From Fragum whitleyi (taxonomy: Eukaryota; Mollusca; Bivalvia; Cardiida; Cardiidae), in NCBI GenBank assembly GCA_948146395.1, contig OX411556.1, positions 26,112,596 to 26,176,595 on the forward strand: a stretch of 64,000 nucleotides of DNA. Direction: 5' to 3'. Positions 45,466 to 57,027 of the stretch are shown here, one piece after another. The notes under the pieces are model-generated. The model was not told where the DNA came from. It saw only the letters and a program-made list of their open reading frames with translations, and ran no database searches. Made by a program: the position numbers and the translations under genes. How positions within the stretch are numbered: position 1 is the stretch's first letter; each line of letters opens with the position of its first letter.

Positions 45466-46318
45466 AAAAATCATAATGTGTACTGGAGGAAGTTTAAGCA
45501 AATAGTAATAAAGCGTTTTAAAATCTGCCATTCTTTCGCCGACGTCAATTGTTACGCAAGGAAGATTTCAGCCAAATTCGAGTGTACGGAGGCAGCCAAT
45601 AAAAGTAGACGTTGCGCTATCAAGTCTACTTCAAGCTGTTCATGAAACTTCCAGAATGGTTTTAACAATGTAAAAACTGATTTGAACTCTTTTACAATAT
45701 AATTTCAAAGACTGTTACAACGTTCCATCTGTTTTAGTCCTTGCTCATAAATTCGCAGATAAGAAGGGTATCAAGTCGCATTGTGTGCTAGCATTTAGCC
45801 GATGATCTTTTAAATCATTAGCACACTTACGATTAATAAATGTGGTTGACATGATGGCTCCTGTAAGACGCTCAAAAAAGCGTTTTGAGCCATTTTAAGG
45901 GTTAATGACGATCAGAAAAAATTACTTGATGGTCGCAGAATCTAATATAACTCGTCAAGTGGCATTAAGCATTGATTTTCAAATTTCGTCCACTTAAAGA
46001 CAGTTTTCACCATGATCTCAGGATGAATGCTTACCCTATCCACTTTCCAACTATACAAAGTTGGTGGTGTATCAGACAAAATGCAAAGCTTTTTTTACAA
46101 CAAATTATTTGCTGGGTATTGCAGTGCAACTCTCTTGCGAAATGGGTACTTATTCATTTTGGTATTACAATTTGAACCTTGGGAACTTTTTGATGACGTT
46201 GTCACGCGATGCGTATCTGTTTAACAACGGCCTCGGGAAGCATAATTATTTCATCCAATAAATATGGTTTTATGGTTGTTCTACCAAAAGTAGTAGAGAG
46301 ATTAATGGCCAACTTGTT

Positions 46319-46532
46319 TCAGGCCCGGGCAGGTACCGTTGTTGTTGTTGTTTTTTAATAAAAAACTAGACAAGTATTCAGGCTGAAAAGATGTTGCAAA
46401 CCCATTTCAAATAATAATCCGCTTTAGACGCAAGTGCACGTGCAAAGCGGGGTAAAGCCGTCCTGTCATCCTGAACGCAGGCCTGATTTCCGGCTAAAAA
46501 AATAACTACAACGGTACCAGCCCGGGCCAGCA
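46319..46532. mobile_element. Compound foldback with GGCCCGGGC arms
   Basis: Outer arms AGGCCCGGGCAGGTACCGTTG and CAACGGTACCAGCCCGGGCC; inside is a family F copy (CAGGCTGAAAAGATG, GTCATCCTGAACGCAGGCCTG). Same nested layout as 37875-38089. Confidence 0.68.
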
Positions 46533-47143
46533 GTAAGTTAGCCCTAAAATCCGTGTAAAGGTTTTTAAATTTTGTGAACGTATCTTTTGGAGTTATATAT
46601 CGTTGGTTATAATCCCAACAAGCCAATACCTGTTGAAATTATCTGAGGGATATTAAATTTGATTCACAAGATTCGGTTCTTGTAATTTAAAAACCACAAT
46701 GTAAGTGCATTTATTGTAATAAGTGTATATCAATATAACAATAATCACAATTCAACCGCAAATGCGTAACTTAAACCTACTGTCAACAACCCTTGCTACA
46801 ACGCCTTGATTCATCACCGACACTGTGAAGTTTATCATTCTACTGTCTTCTCTTTAATTATTCTGCGTTATAATTCAACTGGCAGGGCGTGGCTTAGCCG
46901 TGACGTAATAAGGCTAGTTTACTTTCCAGTAGTTTGGGCTCTTTCAAAAGTCAGTCATTAAATGTCGTGAACACGTGTAAATTACTGTATCTTAAAAACA
47001 ATGGATAAATGTGCTAAGCAAAAGTGATCACATTTCATTGTTGCGTAACCAAATCCTTGTTACTTCAGCTTGTCCAAGCTAAAGTTAAGAGGTTTTGGTT
47101 ACCATCCTTTGATATTAAGAAAGTTGATTATCTATTAACCTGA

Positions 47144-48487
47144 GTAATTATAGGTGCGCCACAAGGGGACTGTTTGTCCCCCTTTGTATTTGCCATGTAC
47201 GTTAATGACATAGAAGAGTATATGAATCTAAATGAATTTAAAGGCATTGAATTAGAAATGTTACAATTATTCCTTCTTCTGTATGCAGATGATATAGTAC
47301 TGTTCGCTGACAATGAGCAAGAACTCCAAAACGGATTAAATTTGCTAAAAAGTTATTGTGATAAATGGAAATTATCAGTAAATGTTGAAAAAACCAAAGT
47401 AATGGTCTTTCGTAAAGGTGGAAAGTTGTCAAAACATATTTCGTTTAAGTATAATGATACAGAGCTCGAGATAGTAAACAAATTCTCTTACTTAGGCATC
47501 ACATTTTCCTCCGGTGGGTCTTTTCATCACACTTTTGAAGTAATGGAAGGTCAAGCACTTAAGGCAATTTTTGCGTTAAAGCAATATCTTACAGCTTTTA
47601 AAGATATCTCGATAAGCCACATTTTAGATTTATTCGATAAATTGATTGTACCAATATTGAATTACGGCGCAGAAATCTTCGGTTTTGAAAATTGTGAAAA
47701 ATTAGAAAAAATACACACACGCTTTTGCAAACAAATCTTATGTGTCAAATCCCAAACGCCAAATAATTTTATTTATGGAGAACTCGGAAGATTACCATTA
47801 AAAGAACAGCGAAAATCAAATATCATTAAGTATTGGCTAAAAATAACGCGATTGGATGACAGAAAATATGCAAGACTTGTTTACCTGCAAATGCTACGAG
47901 ATTTAAACGAAAATGCAAATACCGTCAACTGGGTCTCTAAAGTAAAGTTTCTTCTAGAGTCTACCGGTTTTGGGTTTGTTTGGGTAAATCAAGGCGTTGA
48001 AAATATCAATTCTTTTATGCAAACGTTCAAGATTAGAGTAAGGGATATATTTATCCAGAAATGGGAAGAAGATTTAGACTTATCATCAAAAGCAACATCG
48101 TATAATTTGTTTAGGTCTTTTGAACTCAAACCATATCTTTACACCATAAAGGTAAAAAAACATAGAATAGCTCTAACAAAATTTAGATTGTCAAGTCACG
48201 ATTTACAAATTGAAAAAGGTCGATGGACAAAACCAAATATTACCCCAAGATCTGACAGAAAATGCAGCCTTTGTAACTCACTCGAAGATGAATTTCATTT
48301 TTTATTTGAATGCCCCCTTTACGACGAATTCAGATCAATATATATTAAAAAGTACTATCGGTTAAGACCCAACATTCCAAAATTTAAAGAATTAATGACA
48401 CATTCCGAAAAGAATACACTAATAAAGCTTAGCATATTCATTTACAAAAGTTTCGAAAAAAGAAGATCCTTCGTTCAAGACAATTAA
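47144..48487 (+). mobile_element. 5'-truncated LINE with reverse transcriptase C-terminal half
   Basis: Open frame from 47144 (after a stop at 47141) to 48487. It starts inside RT with GAPQGDCLSPFVFAMYVNDI, then the palm motif YADDIVLFAD, the thumb region (KLSVNVEKTKVMVFRKGG, FSYLGITFSSGGSF) and a C-terminal knuckle CSLCNSLEDEFHFLFEC. The N-terminal RT blocks and any endonuclease are missing, as in typical 5'-truncated copies. The frame of 440 residues without a stop suggests a fairly recent insertion. Clade not assigned. Confidence 0.85.
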
Positions 48488-49690
48488 ATTTCTATTTAGA
48501 AAAAAAGTGTCTAACTCTATCCATGTAATTACACCTTCGAAATGTATTTCAATCGTAGATTATTACTTAATTTTATATTACTTTGATACGAATGATAACG
48601 TCTGCCAAATTAGCATACCCTAATTATTTTATCGGTTCTTTTAATGTTTAGGCGCATGACAATAGTTTAATATTCGTAAGACGCCTCCTACTTTCGTTCA
48701 TATTTTTCTTTGGAGGCAATTTATTACAAAACAATTTTTACGAAAAAATAAATATATATATATTAAATAATAGAATTTTTGGAAACTGGAATTGATTTTA
48801 AATCCAGAAACAAAAAATGCTTCGAATTTCTTTTCGTCGAAGCAATACCGATTTCTGGAATCAACTGATAAATGGTTTAGATTAAATAAAAAGAATTAAC
48901 TGATTAAGTCAATCATAGTGATTGAAATGAAATATAGAATTTTCTCTACGCACCCGTTTATTTGCATTAGATACGTTTAATGTTATATTCTCTATTGTTG
49001 GGTTACCAGAAGTTCGTAGCTACAGCTTATCTAATCTGTCTCTACTTGATTCTGCTCGCCCACTCTAACTACGGTTATCCTCTTATGCAAAACACAATAT
49101 GGCTTTACATCTCAAACGAAGGTTAATAAAACAACAACAACAACAACACACAGTTAGGAATTTTCCATTTTCATCCTTCTCGAAAACAACGTTCATTCCG
49201 ATTATTGTAATTTTTAAAAGATATATGTATGTGTGTATGTGTATATGTATGTATATATGTATATGTGTATGTATATGTGCATGTATATATGTATGTGTAT
49301 GTATGTGTAAATATTAACACTTTCAAAAAATGCGCGTCCAACTGTGTCATCAACTCTTTGTATTTAAGACGTTTGGTTAAGTGTGGTTACGAGGTTTTGA
49401 TGGCACAGCGAAAAAAAAAAAAAAAAAATCAAATCATTATGCTTTTCTCTCGACGATTATATATATATTTTTTTTCTCTCTCTCTCTTTTCTCCACATTC
49501 TCCCCTTTTCATGTTTACCAGTTTACTCATCTAAATTTTATTGATTGTTTGTATTTAACCATTAATATATCTGTTTGACCGTCACCTCGGGACACTTTAT
49601 AGTTATATACTTGTTTATGTAAATTTATATTTGTAATTGCATGCAATATGGACAATTGTCTTTTGCAATAAAGAACTTATAAAAGCTTAT
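48488..49690 (+). other. Probable LINE 3' region plus simple repeats
   Basis: Follows the LINE frame. Contains (CAA)n at 49127-49146, a GTATATGT-type microsatellite at 49218-49310, and TTTTGCAATAAAGAACTTATAAAA near 49660, which resembles a polyadenylated end. Where the LINE stops is unclear. Confidence 0.45.
49218..49310 (+). repeat. (TATGTG)-type microsatellite
   Basis: Alternating TATGTATGTGTATATGTA units; produces spurious long frames on both strands. Confidence 0.85.
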
Positions 49691-49867
49691 ATTCCTTAAT
49701 CCTAAACACAACTTAGGCTTCGCCCTGCCAGTGCAATAACCTTATTATTCTTTGAGCTAAAGAAGTACAGTTTTTGAGATATTTTGAAAATATAAATCCA
49801 TCTTCCACTGAAACAAACGATTTCCTCGGCGTCCGAGATACCAGGTTCGTAAATCGCAGAATCTTTT

Positions 49868-51242
49868 GGGGCAGTTACACATATGATGAGACTTAGATCG
49901 GTCCTCAATCGGTGGATTATTTCTCTCATATGATCGGTTGTCATCGGCTTCAGCATTTCAGACTTTATGTGTAACAGGGTATCGGCGATAAATAGCCTAT
50001 TGATCGGTAAAATACAAAGTAGATCGGTTGTCAATAGGCGACAAATAGCTGGCCAGTAGGAGCTTGGTCGGTGGTGATCGCTTATTTGCTTAATTTACCA
50101 TCGGCTGTCGTCGCTTTTATAGCGGTTGTCAATCGGGCAGTCGGTGATTGATCCGTGTTCGACCAGAGGTCTATCGCTTTCCATCGGATACAACCGGTGA
50201 TCCGTATGTGTTCACCGGTCTAAGATCGGCGATGTCGGTGATGGTTAGATTGCAAATCTTTGTTCAGCAGACTGCCGTCGGTTTATTCATTGAAAAGATA
50301 TATAAGCGATGAAACCCGATAAATTTTAGTTCAGTGTATGATATAATGATTGCTGGAAAGGCAATCCAGCAGTTTGGCCTATTGCTGCAACAGCAAGCTC
50401 TCTAAAACCTCGGACATGGTATTCACTTGAGCCCCCGAGGCGGAAATGGTCGCCACCGTAGGAGACAAAGAATATGGTTGACGAACTTATGGCTAACGCC
50501 AGAAAGAAGACTTCAGTTTGGGCAATACAGCACTATTCTAGTCGAAGTCAGAGAGGGTGACATCAGTGCGTTCCAAACTATCTGAGGTAGAATGCCCATA
50601 ATGCGCCATTTTGAAATCTAAGACACCAAAAGGACATGTAATAATTTTTCAGTTACAAATTTTACTTTTAATCTGATTGTTCATATTATCGTATGAAAAT
50701 TTTCGAGACAAAGTATAGAGACGTTCGCGAAAAAAATGTTCCCCATCAAATGCTTCATTTCCACTCTAATGAATAGAAAATACCATCATATTCTCGTGAA
50801 CGCCGCAATAGTTTGACTTTAAATTGTCAGGATTTTCATAAGAAAGTATGTTCCTTTGCCCGATTTCATAATCTGTGACTGTCTCGTTTAAAAGTTTTAC
50901 CAAGAATGGATACCCGGCTGGAAAATACCTCATCTTTTCCCATCGCTAATAGATATTTATTAATCGGTTGCTTATCACTGACCGATCGGTGATATCGGTT
51001 ATAAATAGCTTGTCCATCGCTTATAGTTTGAAAATTTCACCGATCGAGAATTTCAAACAGTTTAAAAATCCCGATCGGTTAGTTTTCACCGACGAAACTC
51101 ATCTTTTCCAAATAGCTTGTGGTGAGAGGCAAATCATCTGCCAATCGGAGACGTCGGTTGTATATCGGTTTTGGTCGGTTCCGTCCTTACCTGGATAAAA
51201 CGAACAACCAGTCTGTCACCGATTGCCATGTGTAACTGCCCC
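49868..51242 (+). mobile_element. Degenerate PIF/Harbinger-type DNA transposon
   Basis: Ends GGGGCAGTTACACATATGA and the inverse CATGTGTAACTGCCCC. Many subterminal ATCGGTTGTC / GACAACCGAT-like words in both flanks (49895-50250, 50965-51225). The centre (about 50500-50620) codes FGQYSTILVEVREGDISAFQ, a stop, then MPIMRHFEIL, resembling the N-terminus of Harbinger transposases (GQYxxLxxELREGDxxxFQ...RM). Stops show it is dead. Confidence 0.65.
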
Positions 51243-51289
51243 ATTTGCAGATATATTTCACCTAGGAAATATGAAATCACTGCATAGTA

Positions 51290-51709
51290 CAGTTAAGAAC
51301 ATCTTGAAATTTACATCAACTTCAATCAAAATCATTCCAAAACGCTCACTCAGCGCTCCATTCATTCATTGCTAACACTCACTCAAACAATTCGAAAACG
51401 CTGTAAAATCATTGAAAACAATTCGAAATCGATCAAAACTATCAACAATCATTGAAATCTACCAAATCATTACACTTTTTTCTTTCTAGTGTCGATTAGT
51501 TCGCGAAGACAATAAAATTGGAAAGAACGAAGGGGTTTTTAAAGGAAGGTGATAAAATATCACTTATTTCATCCAATTTGGACGAAATTTGCGATATTGT
51601 ATTATTTCCCCTAAATACCATTCAAAACTCGCTCCACACACTCAATCAATTTCATTCTCAAATCATTCAATTATCACTCATCTTGTCACTTTCACGATGT
51701 TGTTAAATG
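51290..51709. mobile_element. MITE family A copy
   Basis: CAGTTAAGAACATCTTGAAA to TTTCACGATGTTGTTAAATG with TA on both sides; centre palindrome around AAATATCACTTATTTCATCC. Confidence 0.75.
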
Positions 51710-52547
51710 TAGGTGCCCTAACGTGGTCATTTTACACATGTGCAGATTGAACAAAATATTGTTGCGGAATTCGTAGCAAACTTATACAGTCATAATTAAA
51801 TGACATGTGTCGAATACGAAATTTGAAGCCACGGACTTAACTCTTCGATAATTGAATATTTTGTTTGGTAGCATTGGACATAAAGTGATCATTTTCATCG
51901 CCTAAAGTCAGAAGATATAATCCACTTTTGGTTTTAACCGAGAAAGTATTGAATATTGAAAAATTGAAATCGGTATATTAAAAGAATATGGTCGATATAG
52001 CAAAATAAATTGGGTTATGCTTTAATTAGAATATCAAATTAGAGTTAATAAAATACCATAATCATCTAAAACAGACAACAACTCCACAAAGGCATTTTCT
52101 TACTTTTCATAGATGACTTGTTTTCTAAATCTTGAATTTAATGAGTACTCATTTCATAATCTAGATATCTTTATGCAAGCAAGTGAGCATGAACAATTGT
52201 TTAGATTGCTTTATCCCTGGCTATTCGAGACGAAAATGTCTAAAAGGTGAACACAAAAAAAAACAACAAATAAAATAAAAAAAAAAAACATAGAGTAGGA
52301 ACTTGCAGCTGTTTCCCGTTTTCCATTATTCTTATTTAAAAAATGGTATCTTCATTCGGGGAACAAATGTCTAATTCAATTCATTAAAGTCGGCATTTTG
52401 AAATGACAATGCCGATTTATGATGGATAGTCATGCCCTTCGTTAACTAATTTGTCAACCTGTTCTCTTTCTTTTTATGTGGACGAGTCGTTTGAGAACGA
52501 CCAGTAAGGGAAAACCAATTCATGCTTGTGTCTAGATTACATTACCT
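51710..52547. other. Non-coding, nothing identified
   Basis: AT-rich with A-runs near 52255-52290. Confidence 0.5.
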
Positions 52548-52616
52548 TCAAGGGCCGCCATCATAGCGAAGTTGGTAGGGCGTCGGACTGTCAATCTAGA
52601 GGTCCCGGGTTCGATC
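52548..52616 (+). repeat. SINE tRNA head, cut by a MITE
   Basis: GGGCCGCCATCATAGCGAAG through GTCGGACTGTCAATC and GGGTTCGATC is the Asp-type head; it stops inside the B box and continues directly as the family A end GTGAAATTAACAAG. Confidence 0.65.
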
Positions 52617-52855
52617 GTGAAATTAACAAGTTGAATGATTTTGTAATGATTTTGGGATGAAATTAAATGAGTGTGTGGAGGTTGTTTTGGTTGATTTTTC
52701 ATGGCATGTAAAACATAATAGATAATTTCGTCCATTTGGACACAATTAGCGATAATGTTTACCCCCCCCCCCCCCTTAAATAAAATATACCTGTTTTTCT
52801 GATTTTGTGTCTTCACGGCCAAATAAGACGCTTATAAAAATCAACACAAGAGGAC
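52612..52855. mobile_element. MITE family A, partial
   Basis: GTGAAATTAACAAGTTGAATG at the left, interior AATTTCGTCCATTTGGACAC and a poly-C run at 52761-52776; right end missing. Confidence 0.55.
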
Positions 52856-53835
52856 CCTGAGGGCCTTAAGTCGCTCACCTGATATTTCAAGTAAATTATC
52901 ATTAAGACTCCTTTTCCTGTGATATGGCATGAACCTTCCCATTTTCAAACGAGTTCATTCTAGTGACCTGGCAAAAATTTTGACCTAGTTTCATGAAGAT
53001 TGGACCATATTTGTGGCGTCTGGAGCTCTGACACGAAAATTGTCATAAAGGCCCCTTCCCATTTTCAAAAGAGTTCATCCTCATGACGTAACAAACATTC
53101 TGACCGAGTTTCATGATGATTGGACCATATTTGTGGCTTCTAGAGGCTTAACAAAAAAATATCATTAAGGCCCTTTTTCCTGTGATGTGGCACGAATCCT
53201 TTCCATTTTCAAAAGGGTTCATTCTTGAGACCTGACAAACATTCTAACCAAGTTTCATGAAGATTGGCCATATTTGTAGCCACTAGAGTATAAACAAGAA
53301 AATTGTCATTAAGGCCCCTTTTCCCATGATAAGGCATTAATCCTTATAATTTAACATAGGATTCATCCACGTGACCTGGCAAACATTCTGACCAAGTTTC
53401 ATAAAAATTGGACTTTATTCGTGGCCACTAGAGTGTAAACAAGGAAATTTTCATTAAGGCCCCTTTTTTTCGTGATATGGCACGGATCCTACCTAATTTC
53501 AATGGAATTTATCCTCATGACCTAACAAACATTCTGACAAAGTTTAATGTTTTCAAGCTTGGTTGATTTTGACTCAAAAGTTTAGGAGGAGATGTCGTTA
53601 AAAGAAATTGTTGACAAAATTGTCATTAAGGCCCCTTTTCCCGTGATATGGCAGGGATCCTTCCCATTTTCAATATAGTTCATCCTCATGACCTAACAAA
53701 CAACCTGACAAAGTTTCATGAAAATTGGACCATATTTGTGGCCTCTAGAGTATAAACAAAAAAAATGTCATTAATGCCCCTTTCCCGTGATATGGCACGG
53801 ATCCTTTCCATTTTAGTAATTTTTACAAGAGACCT
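52855..53835 (+). repeat. Array of 120-170-bp repeats
   Basis: About seven units beginning near 52901, 53043, 53162, 53307, 53451, 53624 and 53768. Each has TCATTAAGGCCCCTTTTCC, GTGATATGGCACGGATCC, CATGACCTAACAAACATTC and AGTTTCATGAAGATTGGACC. Flanking GGGCCTTAAGTCGCTCACCTG and the later GAGCTGAGCT look like the ends of the carrier element, interrupted by the SINE. Confidence 0.75.
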
Positions 53836-53846
53836 CCCAAGGAATA

Positions 53847-54128
53847 GGCCGCCGTCATAGCGCAGTTGGTAGCGCGTCGGACTGTCAATCCAGAGGTCAC
53901 GGGTTCGATCCCCGACGGCGGCACTCATTCTTTCCGACTATTTGTCTCTCACCAATGGGTCGATAATCGTAGACTTATGTGAGATAGCAGCTGGAGGCTA
54001 GGAAAGGATGTCATGGTAGTACTGGCGTGAGAAATACCAGGAATCCATTGTTAGGTGCTCCAGCCGCCGCGATATAACTGAAATAATGTTGAAAGCGGCG
54101 TAAAACCCCATTCAATCAATCATTCAAT
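53847..54128 (+). mobile_element. Full-length tRNA-Asp-type SINE
   Basis: Head folds as a tRNA: acceptor arms GCCGCCG / CGGCGGC, anticodon loop CTGTCAA (GTC), T arm GGGTTCGATCCC. Body follows, then the tail GGCGTAAAACCCCATTCAAT. It is bounded by an 11-bp duplication, CCCAAGGAATA, at 53836-53846 and 54129-54139. Confidence 0.88.
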
Positions 54129-54280
54129 CCCAAGGAATATTTCTGCCAAGTTTGGTTGATTTTGCCTCAGTAGTTTAGGAGGAGATGTCATTTAAAGAAA
54201 ATGTTGACGCCGTGATGGATAGACGGACAGACGGACATTGATAGATCACAAAAGCTCCATTGAGCTGAGCTAAAAAGCCA
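54129..54280 (+). repeat. Right end of the repeat-array element
   Basis: Continues the array element after the SINE: GGAGGAGATGTCATTTAAAG, then GATGGATAGACGGACAGACG and CTCCATTGAGCTGAGCT. Confidence 0.55.
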
Positions 54281-54304
54281 ATAAAATAATGCAATTACAT
54301 ATAT

Positions 54305-54491
54305 ATTTGATATTTTTGGTCGAAATTCTAATCATTTGAACGATTTCGCAGCGTTTTTAAACTATTTTGAAGCGTTTTAGAGTGGTAGGAGTGGTTGGAT
54401 CGAGTGTTTGGAATAATAGATTAGAACTCTGAGAGGGTGGGACTGCATGGTTTTGATCGCGATTAGTGTCAATTTCAATTTTAATTAACTG
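54305..54491. mobile_element. MITE family A, right half
   Basis: Interior GTGGTTGGATCGAGTGTTTGG and right end TTAATTAACTG; no matching left end. Confidence 0.5.
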
Positions 54492-54608
54492 TTTCCACGT
54501 CCGTCAGTGAGCGCTCAAAATGGCAACAGGCCTTACCTGAATTCAAAAAAAAAAGAAGAAAAAAAAAAAAAGATAATAAAAATATGATTTTCCGAGTTCG
54601 TTTTGACT

Positions 54609-54955
54609 AAGAAATAGAGGATAATCGGTTGTTCCAGTGTAAGATCGGTTTATATTCATTGAGTAAACAACAAAAGCTATATTGTTATTCACGAAATGAA
54701 ATATTAATCGATCGTACTCAAAAAACAAACGATTATTCTACTTCTTTATTGCAAAAATGAGACAAAACGTGAAATTTCTAGGACATATTTTCGTAAAGCG
54801 TGTCATTTCGCACGTGATTGCTATGCAACGTTCATTGTGACGTCACTTATTTCGCCCCGCATAGATGCCGTCAGAAAGGATGAAATGCACAAAAGTAGGG
54901 TATAACTGTTTGATAGTTTCACTGCTTTTGCGGTGAGATTCGACTCTGCAGTATA
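54609..54955. mobile_element. MITE family C copy
   Basis: AGAGGATAATCGGTTGTTCC, a shortened palindrome, then the tail shared with 12115-12345 (ATTGCTATGCAACGTTCATT, CGCCCCGCATAGATG). Confidence 0.65.
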
Positions 54956-56995
54956 TAATACTCGATTCGCTTTAATCTTTAAAGTTGAGGCGTGTCTTCC
55001 AAATATACGAGCCAATGACACGATCATGATTATTTACTTTGCTGGTTTTATATGAAAAGGTCAATGACTAGTATTTGCCTTCGGCGACCGCCTTCATCTG
55101 CTGAACTGTTTCTATAGTATCCTCCCGGGAATGTCTCAACTTTTTTAATACAGGAAAAATAGAAAAATGGTAATTATACGACCTTCATCTAATTACCAAA
55201 AGAGGATATTGTTAGAAACCTTAATGAAAAAACTTGGTGAAAATATCGAAAAAGGCAGTTTCAAAACTCTTCCTTTTTTAAAAACAATATATATGTATAG
55301 ATCTGTTACTTTTTATTTTATTTTTCTATTCCTATTGACGTCAAAGCTGCCATATTTGCGTTCAATATATATTTATACTGAGCGGCTTTAAAAAACTTAA
55401 AACTGAAAAACATCACTAAAATACAAATATATGGGCACAGGCTCGGACTAAAATATAATCATTTTGTTACCTCAACAAGAAACAGTTAATCCAACATCAA
55501 TGTCATTTTGAAACAATCTCTTGTATTCTAAATACGGTGAAAATTTTAAACCTACCCATGAAAGTTGAATTTTTTCCATAGCCCTTCTGTTAGGGCGATA
55601 TTTTCATTTGAAATGAAACAAAAGCCAAACAAATTTAAAGGTTTATTTGAATGAATCAAGGGAGCAAACAAATCACCAACACTTTAAGCACGTTTGGTCC
55701 AAATGCGACAACAAAACGTCGTCCTTTTGACCAGAAATGACGTCACTTGCACCCTCTTCCATTCCTTTCGTAAGAGCACAAAAGTTGTTCATGTGGTTTT
55801 GGCACACAAAGCCTGTTCACGCTTTTAACCCCTTAGCAGACATGTCGTTTAGGACTGATATGACATTTTGAGCGTGATTACGGCATGAAACTAACGTCAT
55901 GTTAACACGTTAAGTCTTTTGAAACTCCTTATTGGCAAGGTCCTACCTTACAGTTATTCAAATATTGATGGAATAAATCAATATCTTTTTTAGTCTTATC
56001 GTGGTTTTTGACGTGCCGATTCCAAGGAACAATTTCTATGACGAAATACTCGATTCGGAGTACAGTCTTTTCAAAGTGAGTTAGTTGATTTTATGTCTTT
56101 TAACGGTTTTTGAAACGTCTATCGTCAAGTGCCTTCCATACTTCTGATTTTTGAATTAAATCAACAATGAAAAATGCACTTACAAAGAAGGAGTGAACAG
56201 TAGATCACTAAGTCGGAACTAACCAAAGCGTCAGACCAAATAAAGATTAATCTGATTCAACAGAGGATCTTCTTTGTAAGATTATAGCTAAAGCTAAGTA
56301 AAACAACATCTCTTCCGTACACAAAATTCAAATTAACTTTGTTGCGTTTCTAAAGACGCTCGAAAATTCACTCTTTTGTTGTGACTAATATCGACAAAAC
56401 TACTACGTTTTTCTAAAATCGTACATACAGAAAACCCTATCATGTGGCTTTCACGAGTCTATTCGCAATATTTTAATCTCTTGAACTCCCCCTCCTAGTT
56501 TTCAGTGATAAACAAAAATACCAGATTTGCCATAAATCGCTCGCCTGAACAACATTTCACGCCCTGCTGCCCATATGCTTAGCGGTCAAATAATCATGAA
56601 TAGTTTTTAGGAGATTACCCAAGGAACACCCACGATAAGTTTTGTTGAATTTGGCTTTCTGGTTTGGGAAGAAAAGAGGTTCATAGATTTTAAAGTATAA
56701 AAAAAACGCACAAGAACGCCCATAAGTAGGGATCAAACAAAATTTCACGAACATCTTTTATGAAGAATCGTCCAAGCAACATTTCTGCCTTGGTTGACTT
56801 CGCGAACAAGTTTGATAAGGGTCAACAAGGGAATACTTCTGCAAACTTCGGTTGAAATTACTGCAGTGGTTACTGAGAAGATGCTTAAATGATTGTTGAC
56901 GACTTCCGACAGAGGATTCCCTACGACCGGCGTACGATGGACGAAAGTTGACCTAAAAAAAGCTAAGCACGAGAAAGTTGTCTTCGGGTGAGATA

Positions 56996-57027
<32 letters not shown>

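Noticed and set aside
37875..46532. CRISPR-like array of spaced palindromes
   Set aside because: Units are hundreds to thousands of bases apart, differ in sequence and sit in a eukaryotic genome; they are foldback MITEs.
47174..48487. A host gene of 437 residues
   Set aside because: YADD reverse transcriptase and the C-terminal knuckle identify a non-LTR retrotransposon.
49218..49353. Coding frames in the microsatellite
   Set aside because: Repetitive Tyr/Val/Cys-type frames come only from the TATGTG-type repeat on both strands.
53847..53922. Functional tRNA-Asp gene
   Set aside because: The tRNA-like part continues into a SINE body and tail and is bounded by a target duplication; stem mismatches in the anticodon arm also argue against a working tRNA.
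55167..55391. 74-codon plus-strand frame
   Set aside because: No recognisable domain, no splice context, and random AT-rich composition.
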